The position numbers and the translations under genes were made by a program. Under the pieces are notes generated by a model, which searched no databases, had not been told where the DNA came from, and worked only from the letters and a program-made list of their open reading frames with translations. Below, one piece after another: positions 1 to 10,970 of a DNA stretch of 64,000 bases. The stretch lies in assembly GCA_964016875.1 (NCBI GenBank), contig OZ024728.1, forward strand, positions 24,489,328 to 24,553,327, read 5' to 3'. Position 1 is the first letter of the stretch, and each line of letters starts with the position of its first letter. Origin of the DNA: Fallopia convolvulus. Lineage: Eukaryota; Streptophyta; Magnoliopsida; Caryophyllales; Polygonaceae.

Positions 1-146
1 TGGAGGATCGTTCTTGAAATTTAGTATTTGTTCTTGTTGTATTCAAAATTTAGTGTATATATATGTTACGTATAATTGATCTACTTTGTGGGTTTATACT
101 TTTTTCATCCAATTTTTTGTTCACTTATGTCTTAATTAGTAACCCT
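1..146. repeat. Truncated end of a tandem-array unit
   Basis: These bases match the stretch just after the A hairpin of the later units (compare 685-840, 2928-3070, 6553-6700). They stop abruptly at 'aaccctatag', where a fresh unit start follows. The array therefore continues to the left of the window, and this fragment lost the Helitron-bearing second half. Confidence 0.7.
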
Positions 147-534
147 ATAGTTGAAAACAATGCACAAATACACCGGAAAAAAATAGGAATTGCACTTAAT
201 TGAAATAGGCGTTGAACTAAAACCCAAAAATTCCTACGAAGATATATATTGTACATGAATAAAGATTAGATATCAATAGTATATTTGTTAAGAGAAAATA
301 TTACCTTATAATTTCGAACTATATATTAGGTTGGCTCTTAATATAGTCGATTTATTTTGCAAATCTTTAAAATATCATGTGATTTGAGTTTGCTTGGGAT
401 TTACGTTATTTTCCTTATATATAATGTCCTTTCTAATCTCTTTATATATATATATTAATAAATCACAATCAAAATACAGTGGTCCATTTAAAAGAAGTCA
501 CAATCAAGATGAGTTATTGAGTCTGATTTATATC

Positions 535-657
535 GATCAGAAGACGTAGCCAGGCCAGAAGGTGGCGATGGTGGTGGTGGCTAGGATTCAACAGAATCTT
601 ACACATAAGCCACCGCCTCCATCGCTACTACCTTGGCCTGATTCCGTCTTCTTTGAT
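535..657. repeat. A-type imperfect hairpin, unit 1
   Basis: A left arm reading GAAGACGTAGCCAGGCCA then GTGGCGATGG is answered by a right arm CCATCGCTAC, then TTGGCCTGATTCCGTCTTC. The two arms form an imperfect inverted repeat of about 120 bp. A TATA-like CTTATATATAATG lies about 110 bp upstream (414-426). Confidence 0.55.
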
Positions 658-1131
658 TGCTCTCATCAAGAAGAATCGACATGGAATGGAGGATCGTTCT
701 TGAAATTTAGTATTTGTTCTTGTTATATTCAAAATTTAGTGTGTATATATGTTACGTATAATTGATCTCCTTTGTGGGTTTATACTTTTTTTTCCTCTAA
801 TTTTTTATTCACTTATGTCTTAATAAGTAACCCTAAATGAACAAAAAATTAGAGGAAAAATCCTAAATTCGACCAAAACATTAGTAACCCTAAAATTCTT
901 TATTTTTTGGTCTTGTTTTTGGCTCGCTTAGTTTGATCGGTCAACACCACTCTACGTTCAGACCAGATACTTTGTGTACCTATTTTGGGGGAGACCTTCC
1001 AAAAATTAATTTTCCATACATGCCGCCACCCCAATATCAGTTTTTCCATACATGTCGATAGTGAGATTTGAGGATTGGTCCTAAAAAACTTTACTGGCTT
1101 GTTCTTCTTACCCATTATTCTTATGTTTTAA

Positions 1132-1698
1132 TTAGTTGTACCCGTCGTGTCATGCACGACTACGGCTCATCAATTTTTAGATATACTATAAATATGATAT
1201 AATAAAGTAAATATAAAAAATAAATAAAAAGCAAAAATTAATGTAAATTCATAAAAAAAATTAATCAAATTCAATTCTTTAAAAAATATTTTCAATAAAA
1301 AGTTAAAAAAGACAATTAATAAGAAAAGATTAAAAAATATAGAATTTGTTAAAAATAAATTTTTTTCTATATTTACATAAAAATCCAAAAAGGATTTTAA
1401 GGAAAAGATAATATAATTTTTATAAAAAATTAATTCAGGCAAGTAATCATATATATATTTCAAACTTTTACTTTTTTATCAAAATTTTGTTTAAGATAAA
1501 AAAAATTCAAAATAGATAAGCAAGATAAAGATAAAATAACTTTTTGTTATTTTTAATTAAAATTCGAAATAATTTTTTCCATATAAAAATTTAGAAAGGA
1601 ATTTAATTGGAAAAATATAAATAATTTTTTTAAATATAAGGTGGGTCAAAAATAATAAGGTGGCTAGAATAGTTACAATTTTAATATGTAGTTATAGA
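1132..1698 (-). mobile_element. Non-autonomous Helitron, copy 1
   Basis: Read on the minus strand, the element starts TCTATAACTACATATTAAAA after an A. It ends in a hairpin (stem GTCGTG/CACGAC at 1144-1160) followed about 8 nt later by CTAA and then T. This is the Helitron pattern of A|TC...hairpin...CTRR|T with no target duplication. The 567-bp body is AT-rich with no ORF of its own (the 97-codon ORF at 1170-1463 is low-complexity). The flanks ('tttta' left, 'ttttatttca' right) are the same as at copies 2, 3 and 5. Confidence 0.75.
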
Positions 1699-2201
1699 TT
1701 TTATTTCAGAGATATATATTTCATATCGGTTACATATTTTTTGAATCTTTTTTAGTTATCTTTTTACAAATGTAAAAAATATAATGTCCCTTTCTTTATC
1801 AGTTTATGTCTATTTGGGGATAAATTTTTTGCATAATTATTTTTTAATAATTTTATATTTCAATTACCTATAAAAACATAAATACCCGATTTCGAACATA
1901 CTTTAATGCGTGAATTATTGAATCCAAAATTCTTTACTGGATTGTTAAATTTGATGATTAATGCAAATGGGAAAAGCTTGGAATAATTTATAAACATTAG
2001 GGTTAGCTCGCTAATTTGTTCAAACTATGGTACGCTTTGTGAATATTACAATAGTTGGAGGTTAACAAACTGAAAAACCCTAAATTTTTAATAGTAGGTT
2101 TATGAGTTTTTGAGTTTGCTTGTGATTTAAGTTACTCTCCTTATATATAGTGTCTTTTCTAATCTTTTCATATGTATATTACGAAATTGCAAAATATGTT
2201 A

Positions 2202-2340
2202 GATCAAAGTTATAGCCCAGAAACCAAGCCGTGATGACGATGATGCAGAGGGTGGCTTTGGTTGGGATTTACATTAATTCTACATAAGCCACCGTCAACA
2301 TCATCGCCGCTACGGCCTGGCTCGATCTATGAAGATTCCG
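2202..2340. repeat. B-type imperfect hairpin, unit 1
   Basis: Arms around GTGATGACGATGATG and CATCATCGCCGCTACGGCC pair imperfectly around a centre at 'gggatttacattaattc'. The layout parallels the A hairpin but the sequence has diverged. A TATA-like CTTATATATAG lies ~55 bp upstream. Confidence 0.5.
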
Positions 2341-2772
2341 CTTCCTCACACAACAAAATTGTATGACCTCTTTTGGTGTGGTTGAATAGGCTAAAATTCA
2401 TACGAAAAAAAACAATGCACAAATACAACGAAAAAAAAATAGAAGTTGCACTTAATTGAAATAGGCGTTGAACTGAAAACCCAAAATTCATACGAAGATA
2501 TATATTGTACATGAATACAGATTAGATATCAATAGTATATTTGTTAAGAGTAAATTAACCTTATAATTTTGAACTATATATTATGTTGGCTCTTAATATA
2601 GTCGATTTATTTTGCAAATCTTTAAAATATCACGATATTAGAGTTTGCTTGGGATTTACGTTACTTTCCTTATATATAATGTCCTTTCTAATCTCAATCA
2701 CAATCAAAATACGGTGGTCCAATTAAAAGAAGTCACATTAATGAAGATGAGTTATTGAGTCTGATTTATATC

Positions 2773-2896
2773 GATCAGAAGACGTAGCCAGGCCAGGAGG
2801 TGGCGATGGTGGTGGTGGCTAGGATTCAAAAGAATCTTAAATATAAGCCATCGCCTCCATCGCTACTACCTTGTCTTGATTCCTTCTTCTTTGATT
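2773..2896. repeat. A-type imperfect hairpin, unit 2
   Basis: Same inverted-repeat layout as at 535-657 with scattered substitutions in both arms. The substitutions change the overlapping short ORF at many positions, which argues that the ORF is not the conserved feature. Confidence 0.55.
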
Positions 2897-3413
2897 GCTC
2901 TCATCAAGAAGAATCGACATGGAAGGGAGGATCGTTCTTGAAATTTAGTATTTGTTCTTGTTATATTCAAAATTTAGTGTATATATATGTTACATATAAT
3001 TGATCTCCTTTGTGGGTTTATACTTTTTCCTCTAATTTTTTGTTCACTTATGTCTTAATTAGTAACCCTAAATGAACAAAAAATTTGAGGAAAAATCCTA
3101 AATTCGACCAAAACATTAGTAACCCTAAAATTCTTTATTTTCTTTGTCTTGTCTTTGGCTCGCCTAGTTTGATCGGTCAACACCACTCTACACTCAGGTG
3201 ACCTTATTTTGGGGGAGACCTTCCCAAAATTAATTTTCCATACATGCCACCATCCCCAATATCAGTTTTTCCATACATGTCGCTAGTGAGGAGTTCGAAT
3301 CTCATGAAAAATACTTGAGGAGTGTAACAACACTTCATCACTAGACCAATTGAGGATTGGTCCTAAAAAAATTTATTGGCTTGTTCTTCTTACCCATTGT
3401 TTTTATGTTTTAA

Positions 3414-3975
3414 CTAGTTGTCCCCGTCGTGCCATGCACAATTACGACTCATTAATTTTTAGATATATTATAAATATGTTATAATAAAGTAAATATGTAA
3501 AAATAAATAAAAATAATAATGTAAATTCTTAAAAAATTAATCAAAGTTAATTATTTAAAAATATTTTCAATAAAAAGTTAAAAAGATAATTAATAAGAAA
3601 ATATTAAAAAATATAGAATTTTTTAAAGATAAAAATTCTTCTACATTTATATAAAAATCCAAAAAGGATTTTAAGCAAAAGATAATATATTTCTTATAAA
3701 AATTTAATTTAGGCAAGTAATTAGATATATATATATATTTAAAATTCTTACATTTTTATCAAAATTTTGTTTAACATAATTTTTTTTAAAATAGATACAA
3801 AAGATAAAGATAAAATAATTTTTCATTATTTTTATTTAAAATTTGAAATAATTTTTTCCACACTAATAAATAGAAAGAAATATTAGAAAAAATATAAATA
3901 ATTTTTTTAAATATAAGGTGGGTCAGAATTAATATGGTGGCTAGAAAATTTACAATTTTAATATATAGTTATAGA
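3414..3975 (-). mobile_element. Non-autonomous Helitron, copy 2
   Basis: 562 bp, same ends as copy 1. On minus it starts TCTATAACTATATATTAAAA and ends in CTAG|T. The terminal hairpin has decayed (GTCGTG / CACAAT). It sits at the same position within its array unit as the other copies. Confidence 0.75.
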
Positions 3976-4479
3976 TTTTATTTCAAAGATATATATTTCA
4001 TATCGGTTACATATTTTTGGAATCTTTGTTATTTATATTTTACAAATATAATAAATATAATGTCCCTTTCTTTATCTATTTATGTCTATTTGGGGGTAAC
4101 TTTTTTGCTTAATTATTTTTTAATAATTTTATATTTCAATTATCTATAAAAAAAACATATATATCTGGTTTGGAACATATTTTAATGCGTGCATTATTGA
4201 ATCCAAAATTCTTTACTGGATTGTTAAATTTGATGATTAATGCAAATGGGAAAAGCTTGGAATAATTTATAAACATTAGGGTTAGCTCGCTAATTTATTC
4301 AAACTATGGTACGCTTTGCGAATATTACACTAGTTGGAGGTTGCCAAGTGAAAAACCCTAAATTTTTAATAGTCGGTTTATCAGTTTTTGAGTTTGCTTG
4401 TGATTTATGTTACTCTCCTTATACATAGTGTCGTTTCTAATCTTTTCATATGTATATTACAAAATCACAAAATATGTTA

Positions 4480-4619
4480 GATCAAAGTTGTAGCCCGGAA
4501 ACCAGGCCGTGATGACGATGATGTAGAGGGTGGCTTTGGTTGGGATTTACATTAATTCTACGTAAGTCACCGTCAACGTCATCGCCGCTATGGCCTGGCC
4601 CGATCCATGAAGATTCCGC
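4480..4619. repeat. B-type imperfect hairpin, unit 2
   Basis: Copy of the B hairpin. The left arm is GTGATGACGATGATGTAGAG; the right arm is CCGTCAACGTCATCGCCGC followed by TATGGCCTGG. Confidence 0.5.
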
Positions 4620-4673
4620 TTCCTCACACAAAAAAATCGTATGACCTCTTTTGGTGTGGTTGAATAGGCTAAA

Positions 4674-5996
4674 GAGGAATTAGTGCCCCATGCCCCAATT
4701 TACTAATCACTTTGCAAATATGACTTGTTTTTTTCAAAGTTACATCAATGTCCAAAACAATAGCAAAAATACCCCAAAATCTTGCCCTTTCCTATTTTAG
4801 ACAAATATTAAAATAATTAATTTTTTTCTTTATAATTAATAATAAAGACAAAACATCAACTAATTTTTAATTTTAAACTAAAATAATATTTACAAATTAG
4901 GAATTAAAATAGAAAACAAAAATTGAAAAAAAAAGATAAAAGAAATGTAAACGGTATTGTAAAATAATTATTTAAAAATAAAATAATTATGATATGGTAA
5001 AATATAAAAGTGAAAATGGTAAAAAGGGAAGTAAAAGATATGGTAAATATACTAGTTTGTTAAGATTTCCGTCAAAATCTATCAAGGCTAGATTGTATAT
5101 AGTCATCCTTGTATATTATATTGTCATACCTCAATATTATTCTACCACGTACTTAAAATGGAAAGAGATAAAACATAAGTTATTAGATTTGTTACGAAAT
5201 CTAGTGTTTCCTTTCACAAGTAAAATGAGAAATATTATTATAATTTAGAAAGATTTCAATCTCAAAAGATATCAATCTTAATTGAAAACAATAACAAACA
5301 AGTATTATTTTTCATAAACTTTCACCGGTCCTCTAAGTTATTTCATCTTTTATCCTACAGTTTTGATCTACATTTATCTTTATATCCTAGAGTATTTTGA
5401 TATGCATTAGGATGAAAAGATAAACATAGATAAAAACCTCTAGGATGAAAAATGAAGCAACTTAGAGAATCGGTGAAAATTTATGAAGAATATCATATGT
5501 TTATTATTGTTTTCAATTAAGATTGACATCTGTGAAAATTGACATCTTTTTAAATTCTCGTAATGTTTTTTTATTTTACTTGTAAGAGGAAACATAAGAT
5601 TTTGTAACAAATCTAATAGTGTGTGCTTTATTCTTTTCCTTTTTAAGTATGTGACATGATAATATAGAATTATAACAGTGTAATATACAAGACTGACAGT
5701 ATACAATCTAGCTCTAACATACTTTGACGAAAATCTTAACAAACTACAATACATTTTGCCATATCTTTTACCTTCCTTTTTTCTTTTTTTTTTCAATTTT
5801 GTTTTCTGATTTTAATTCATTCCATTTAATAATTCATTTATAAATATCATTAATAAGTTAAAATTCAAATAATTAAACCATAAATAACGAAAAAATAATT
5901 GCAAAAATGCCTAAAAGACATGATTTGCAATTTGATAGAATAAGGGTTACTTTCGCAAACTTTTTTTTTTGGAAGGGGTACTCTTGCAAATCCGCC
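4674..5996. mobile_element. Foldback Mutator-like element with long inverted arms
   Basis: It lies between two copies of the 9-bp direct repeat TAGGCTAAA (4665-4673 and 5997-6005). Removing it restores the array sequence seen at 11671-11685. A 9-bp duplication is typical of Mutator-like elements. The two halves are inverted copies of each other: a plus-strand reading at 4994-5248 and a minus-strand reading at 5440-5796 give similar peptides (RYGKYTSLLRF versus RYGKMYCSLLRF). These peptides come from the inverted repeat and I do not consider them genes. The turn of the foldback is near 5400. The outer ends (GAGGAATTAGTGCCCC and, on the other strand, GGCGGATTTGCAAGAGTACC) are only loosely alike. 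Confidence 0.65.
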
Positions 5997-6398
5997 TAGG
6001 CTAAATAACTATAGTTGAAAACAATGCACAAATACACCGAAAAAAATAGGAGTTGCACTTAATTGAAATAGGCGTTGAACTAAAAACCAAAAATTCGTAC
6101 GAAGATATATATTGTACATGAATAAAGATTAGATATCAATAGTATATTTGTTAAGAGAAAATATTACCTTATAATTTCGAACTATATATTAGGTTGGCTC
6201 TTAATATAGTCGATTTATTTTGCACATCTTTCAAATATCACGTGATTTGAGTTTGCTTGGGATTTAAGTTACTTTCCTTATATATAATGTCCTTTCTAAT
6301 CTCTTTATATATACATTAATAAATCACAATCAAAATACGGTGGTCCATTTGAAAGAAGTCACATTAATGAAGATGAGTTATTGAGTCTGATTTATATC

Positions 6399-6522
6399 GA
6401 TCAGAAGATGTAGCCCGGCCAGGAGGTGGCGATGGTGGTGGTGTCTAGGATTCAAAAGAATCTTACATATAAGCCACCGCCTCCATCGCTACTACCTTGG
6501 CCTGATTCCGTCTTCTTTGATT
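6399..6522. repeat. A-type imperfect hairpin, unit 3
   Basis: Same layout as at 535-657. The upstream promoter-like block (TATA near 6278) retains a perfect CACGTG G-box at about 6239-6244, which is altered in the other units. Confidence 0.55.
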
Positions 6523-6727
6523 GCTCTCATCAAGAAGAATCGACATGGAATGGAGGATCGTTCTTGAAATTTAGTATTTGTTCTTGTTATATTCAAAATT
6601 TAGTGTATATATATATATGTTACGTATAATTGATCTCCTTTGTGGGTTTATACGTTTTTCCTCTAATTTTTTGTTCACTTATGTCTTAATTAGTAACCCT
6701 AAATGAACAAAAACTTAGAGGAAAAAT

Positions 6728-8219
6728 TGAGGTTCGTGTTTTAAGTCTAGTTTTTGGTGTGTTTCTTAGTTTGTTTAGTTTAGTTTTAGTAGGTTTTAGA
6801 GTTAGTTTTGTGTGTTTTTGGATGAGTTTGCATATTTTATGAAAAGTATGGAAGCTAATCCGTTTTGTGTCTTTTTGTAGGTTTTTAAGCAGAAAGGAAG
6901 CGCTTTTTGGGTTGAGTTGAGGTCTTGTGGTGCAGGATGGAAGGCATTGAAGATAAGGGAAAGTTTGCATAAGAAGATCAAGTTGAAGTCCAAGTTAAAG
7001 TTGAGAAGAAGTCCAAGAAAAGCCAAAACAGAGGCTCGTTAACGATCTTGTGAAGGTCGTTAACGAGCACAAGATCGTTAACGAGGCTAAAAGATACAAT
7101 TTTTGAGTGGAGTTTGTAATCTCTACCGACCCTATGTGGGGTCGTTAACGAGGGTCCCGTGTCGGTAGAGGCTTAGCCGACTTTAGGTTGTTATATCTTA
7201 TATCTTTTATCTTGTTATCTTTTTAGTAGAGTAAGTTTTTTGTCTTTTAGGCCTTTTTAATAGATAGTTTCTTAGTATAAAAACCCTGGTTCTAAGTCTT
7301 AGAAAGGGGGAGTCAGATTAAGTTTATGAGAATTCGAGTAGGAGGAGATCTCGAGCCATGTTCGATCGAGAGAAAGAGCTTAGGGTCGTTGATCGGATTT
7401 TTGCTCGGTGTTATTCTTTGTTTTCGGATTCTACAGAAGTTTGTAAGAAGATATTTTTCTTATTAATTTCAAGTAAGTTTTTAGTTTGTTTTCAATGTCT
7501 TCTTTTATTAAAGTTGTTAGCTTTATTATTATGAGTAGTGAGTAATCTTCTTATCTAGGGTCGGGGTTGAAACCCGACGTAGTTGTGCATGTCTGAATGA
7601 GTAAGTTGATGTTTTGAATGCCTTTTATCTTTTAAATTGCTTGTTGTGCTTATGCTTAGACGATAGTCGAGGTAATTTGAGTTTTTAACTTGATCGAAAG
7701 AGAAAGTTGTTGACTTGAATGTTGATATTGTTCGATTACGAAAGTTTCGAGCTTTGGATTCAAAACAAGTGATTGAGTGAATCGATTTATGAGAATTGAT
7801 TGATATGCTTGATCGACAGCGAAAGTTGATGAATTTATCTTTAAAGGCATGATCTTTATCTTCTTAGGAGTTTATATGCATGGCTATGTTGTGGTAACCC
7901 TTGTCCTAAATTATCTTATTGAGTTAGTTTGTTTGCTATTGAAATATTCGTTATCGAGTTAATATACCTCGGTACCAAACCTGTGTTTTAGGTCGTTATT
8001 ATTCTGTGTTCGTAGGTTTTCCAGGTTCGTTAACGACCCTGACAAGGTCGTTAACAAGGTTGGTCGTAGCTGTGTTTTTGCTTGTTTTGCTTGTTTTTCT
8101 TGTTTTTAGTAGTTGATAAACAAACAACCGTGCTTCCCGTGGAACGATCCTGACTTCGCTATACTCAGCGGGGTCTTGACATATAAATTTATTTGTTGTC
8201 AAGAAATCACCCTCCAACA
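6728..8219 (+). mobile_element. Solo LTR, 1.49 kb, with TCGTTAACGA repeats
   Basis: The element begins TGAGGTTCGTG and ends CCCTCCAACA, i.e. TG...CA. It is flanked by the 5-bp direct repeat AAAAT (6723-6727 and 8220-8224). Removing it restores 'ggaaaaatcctaaattcg' as in the other units. There is no internal coding region, so this is a solo LTR. A relative in reverse orientation lies at 60516-62011. The stretch 'cttcccgtggaacgatcc' near 8140 resembles the region just before the end of many plant gypsy LTRs, so a gypsy origin is likely but not proven. It contains several copies of the palindrome TCGTTAACGA. A TATA-like 'agtataaaaaccc' is at about 7275. Confidence 0.75.
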
Positions 8220-8638
8220 AAAATCCTAAATTCGACCAAAACATTAGTAACCCTAAAATTCTTTATTTTGTCTTGTCTTTTCCTCGCCTAGTTTGATCGG
8301 TCAACACCACTCTACGTTCAGACCAGATACTTTGTGACCTTATTTTGGGGGAGACCTTCCCAAAATTAATTATCCATACATGTTGCCATCCCTAATATTA
8401 GTTTTTCCATACATGTCGCTAGTGAGATTTGAGTTCGAATCTCATGAACAATATTTAAGGACCCTAACAACACTTCATCACTAGACCAATTGAGGATTGG
8501 TCCTAAAAAAATATATTGGCGTGTTCTTCTTACCCATTTTTTTTATGTTTAAACTAGTTGTACCTGTCAACATGTGGTGCCATGCACGACTACGACTCAA
8601 CAATTTTTAGATATATTATAAATATGATATAATAAAGT

Positions 8639-8862
8639 AAGAGTTTGGTTCAAATAAAAAAGAGTCTTATCTTGAAAAATGAAAAGTGCGATACAAAGTA
8701 CGAAAAGTGCATTAAAAAATACAAAAGGTGCAATTCGAAAAGTGTACTACAAAAATTACGAAAAGTGCACTACAAAGTACGAAAAGTGCAAATGCGAAAA
8801 AGTGCACTCTGAAGTAGGAAAAGTGCACTATGAATGCATTTTTTCATTTGAACCAAACTCTT
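8639..8862. mobile_element. MITE with GAGTTTGGTTCAAAT inverted ends
   Basis: The ends AAGAGTTTGGTTCAAAT and ATTTGAACCAAACTCTT are a perfect inverted repeat. TAAAGT (or TAAAGTAA, because of an ambiguous AA) flanks both sides, and removing the insert restores the Helitron sequence. The interior consists of ~20-bp repeats of the type CGAAAAGTGCACTACAAAGTA. It has no real coding capacity (the 63-codon ORF is repeat-derived). The superfamily is unclear: a 6-8 bp duplication would fit hAT or Mutator-like. Confidence 0.7.
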
Positions 8863-8932
8863 TAAAGTAAATATACAAAAATAAATAAAAAGCAAACAAT
8901 AATGCAAATTCTTAAAAAAATTAATCAAATTC

Positions 8933-9848
8933 TGATGTGATTCCATCTACCGAGTCATGGCCCCATGAGTTGAGTGAAGATTCCATCCCTAAAGACAAGC
9001 CCAATGTGCACGATAAAGGGGAGCCAATACTTGGACAAGCAACCAAAGACGATGTTCGAGGCGCTAAGAAGCCGAGTCAAGGAGCCATGCCCTATCTTGG
9101 GCGCATCACACGAGCCCTAGCTAAGTCTATACTAGACAAAATCAAGGAGGAGCTCATGGCTCATAAGTTTCCGATGGCTAATGACGGTGAATGTTGGAGT
9201 TTTATTGTTCTTCACGGTTCTAAGTGACATTTCTACGGTTAAGGACACTTTATAAGTTTTCGGGATTTCGGGTTAATTTATGTAATTTCCTTAAGTGAGG
9301 GGGTTGATTTTGTAAGGCTTTGTGTTAGGTTTAAGGTCGGCCTCCTCCTCCTCATTTGGGGAGATTGGACGAAAATACTCTCTTGTTGCTTACTTTTCCT
9401 TGCAATTTCAATTCAAGTCTTGTTCTTGTATTTCGTTCGTTCAATTCTCGTTGTTCAAGTTGTTGGTGAGTAATATCCGACAATTTGGGCATCTTAGTTT
9501 GTTTGAGAGCTTGGTGAGTCATATCTAAGTTGTCAAGCATCCATATCCCCTTGTTCTCCCCATTTCGATCCATCATCCCCGACCATCTCATCCATCTCGG
9601 TGGTTTCTGCACACTCTCAGTAAAATCGACATATCTTTCAATCCACTCATCATCAAGGTCTGAAATTTTGAGAAATTAAACTAGACTCAGAGATCTAACT
9701 TCTCGAATTGGAATCACTCAATTCCGAGTTTGGAAGAGGAAGATCCATCTAGTTGAAGACGGGTCAGTTGCGTGGTGTTTGTTGTCGGAATTCCTTGGAT
9801 TCTCGTGGCGATCTCTTTGCACCATCATCCCTTCCATCGATCCGGCCA
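8933..9848 (+). mobile_element. Fragment of a Ty3/gypsy 3' end
   Basis: It is inserted between two copies of TCAAATTC (8925-8932, 9849-9856). The ORF at 8937-9227 contains a GRITRALAKSILDKIKEEL stretch. This resembles the 'GPITRxxAK' tail found at the C-terminus of many plant gypsy polyproteins. The remaining ~620 bp have no ORF of note and could be 3' UTR plus part of an LTR. The insert begins TG and ends CA, but the 8-9 bp duplication is longer than the 5 bp normal for LTR elements. Transduction or capture by another mechanism is therefore possible. Confidence 0.45.
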
Positions 9849-10282
9849 TCAAATTCAATTCTTTAAAAATCTTTTCAATAAAAATTTAAAAAGATAAATA
9901 ATAAGAAAAGATTAAAAAATATAGAATTTTTTAAAGGTAAAAATTCTTCTATATTTACATAAAAATCCAAAAAGGATTTTAAGGAAAAGATAATATAATT
10001 TTTTATAAAGATTTAATTTAAAAAAGTAATTATATATATATATATATAAAATTTACTTTTTTATAAAAATTTTGTTTAAGATAATTTTTTTAAAAAAATA
10101 GATAAAAAAGATAAAGATAAAATAATTTTCCGTTATTTTTAATTAAAATTCAAAATAATTTTTTCCACATAAATAAATAGAAAGGATTTTAATTGCAAAA
10201 AATATAAATAATTTTTTTAAATATAAGGTGGGTCAAAATTAACGTGGGGGCTAGAAAAGTTACAATTTTAATATATAGTTAT

Positions 10283-10970
10283 TAGAGTATTGCCAATGGT
10301 TGCCTAAAATTTTGGTCATAGAAGAAAGAGAGTATAAAAAATATTAAAAAGGGAGAGAGAAGATGAAATTTGAGGAGAGAGACTCTTCTTTGGTCATTGA
10401 ATGACACAATGACAAGTGTCATTAGAGAGAGGAGAATAAAAATTGAAAAATAAAAAAATTTAAAAAAGAAGAGAGAGATAACATTATTTTTAATTTGATG
10501 ACCAAGATTTTTGGGCAACCATTGTGTATGCTCTTAGAGGTGTCAAAAGCTGACCCGACCCGAAAAACCGACCTGAACCGTCCGAAAATTTTAGGGTCAA
10601 GACCCGAAAATTTGAGCCCGAAACCTAAAGTAAACCGAGCTTGATAGACATGAAACCCGTTGGGTTGACCCGATTTTTTATATTTTTAGAATATAAATAA
10701 TATATTTTAAAAATTATAATATATTTTATTGTTATAATTTATAAAAAAAATTATAGTTTATTATTAAATATCATTTTTTAAATAAAATATTTTTTAAATA
10801 TTGTAAGAAATTCGATTTTCTTGACATGTTAAGTCGACCCGACCCGCCCGAAAACCCGCAATGACCCGACCCTATTTGACCAATGATCCGTTACGACCCG
10901 AATCCAACCCAACCCGAACCCGAAATAACTGGACCCGAACACGACCTGACTGACCCGTTTGACAACTCTA
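10283..10970. mobile_element. hAT-like element rich in GACCCGA repeats
   Basis: The inverted ends are TAGAGGTGTCAAAAG (interrupted by another element after TA) and, on the other strand, TAGAGTTGTCAAACGGGTC. The flanking 8-bp duplication is ATAGTTAT / ATGGTTAT (10275-10282, 10971-10978, one mismatch). TAGRG ends and 8-bp duplications are typical of hAT elements. Both ends of the interior are built of (A)CCCGACCCGA-type repeats, with an AT-rich middle. It encodes no protein. Confidence 0.65.
10285..10533. mobile_element. PIF/Harbinger-type MITE nested in the hAT end
   Basis: 249 bp with inverted ends GAGTATTGCCAATGGTTGCC and, on the other strand, GAGCATACACAATGGTTGCC. It is flanked by TTA on both sides (10282-10284, 10534-10536). 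A 3-bp TTA duplication is typical of PIF/Harbinger elements. It landed two bases inside the hAT-like element. The minus ORF across it is not a gene. Confidence 0.65.

Larger units (their letters stand above)
147..2394. repeat. Tandem-array unit 1 (~2.25 kb)
   Basis: First full copy of a unit repeated at 2395, 6006 and 11677. Order: a start near 'ttgaaaacaatgcac' (151); an A-type promoter-like block with TATA at 414-426; the A hairpin (535-657); a spacer with a TGAACAAAAAATTAGAGG block; a minus-strand Helitron (1132-1698); a B-type promoter-like block with TATA near 2141; and the B hairpin (2202-2340). The two promoter blocks share GAGTTTGCTTG, a TTACTTTCC-like stretch and CTTATATATA, so the unit itself looks like an old internal duplication. 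Short ORFs across the A hairpin are not convincing genes. Confidence 0.75.
2395..4673. repeat. Tandem-array unit 2 (~2.28 kb)
   Basis: Second copy of the array unit, in the same order: A promoter-like block (TATA near 2670), A hairpin, Helitron copy 2, B promoter-like block (near 4418, TATA changed to ATACATAG) and B hairpin. The join with unit 1 at about 2394-2403 has lost a few tens of bases compared with the joins before units 3 and 4. The unit ends at the 9-bp duplication that flanks the foldback element at 4674. Confidence 0.75.

Noticed and set aside
568..765. Short ORF (MVVVARIQ..., ~65 aa) open in three array units
   Set aside because: It overlaps the hairpin, changes mostly at amino-acid-altering sites between copies, and is broken in unit 4. 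No domain is visible.
4994..5796. Two similar ORFs on opposite strands
   Set aside because: They are the two arms of one inverted repeat, not a gene pair.
6686..8244. Several minus-strand ORFs in the solo LTR
   Set aside because: They lie within an LTR and do not recur as open frames in the relative at 60516-62011.
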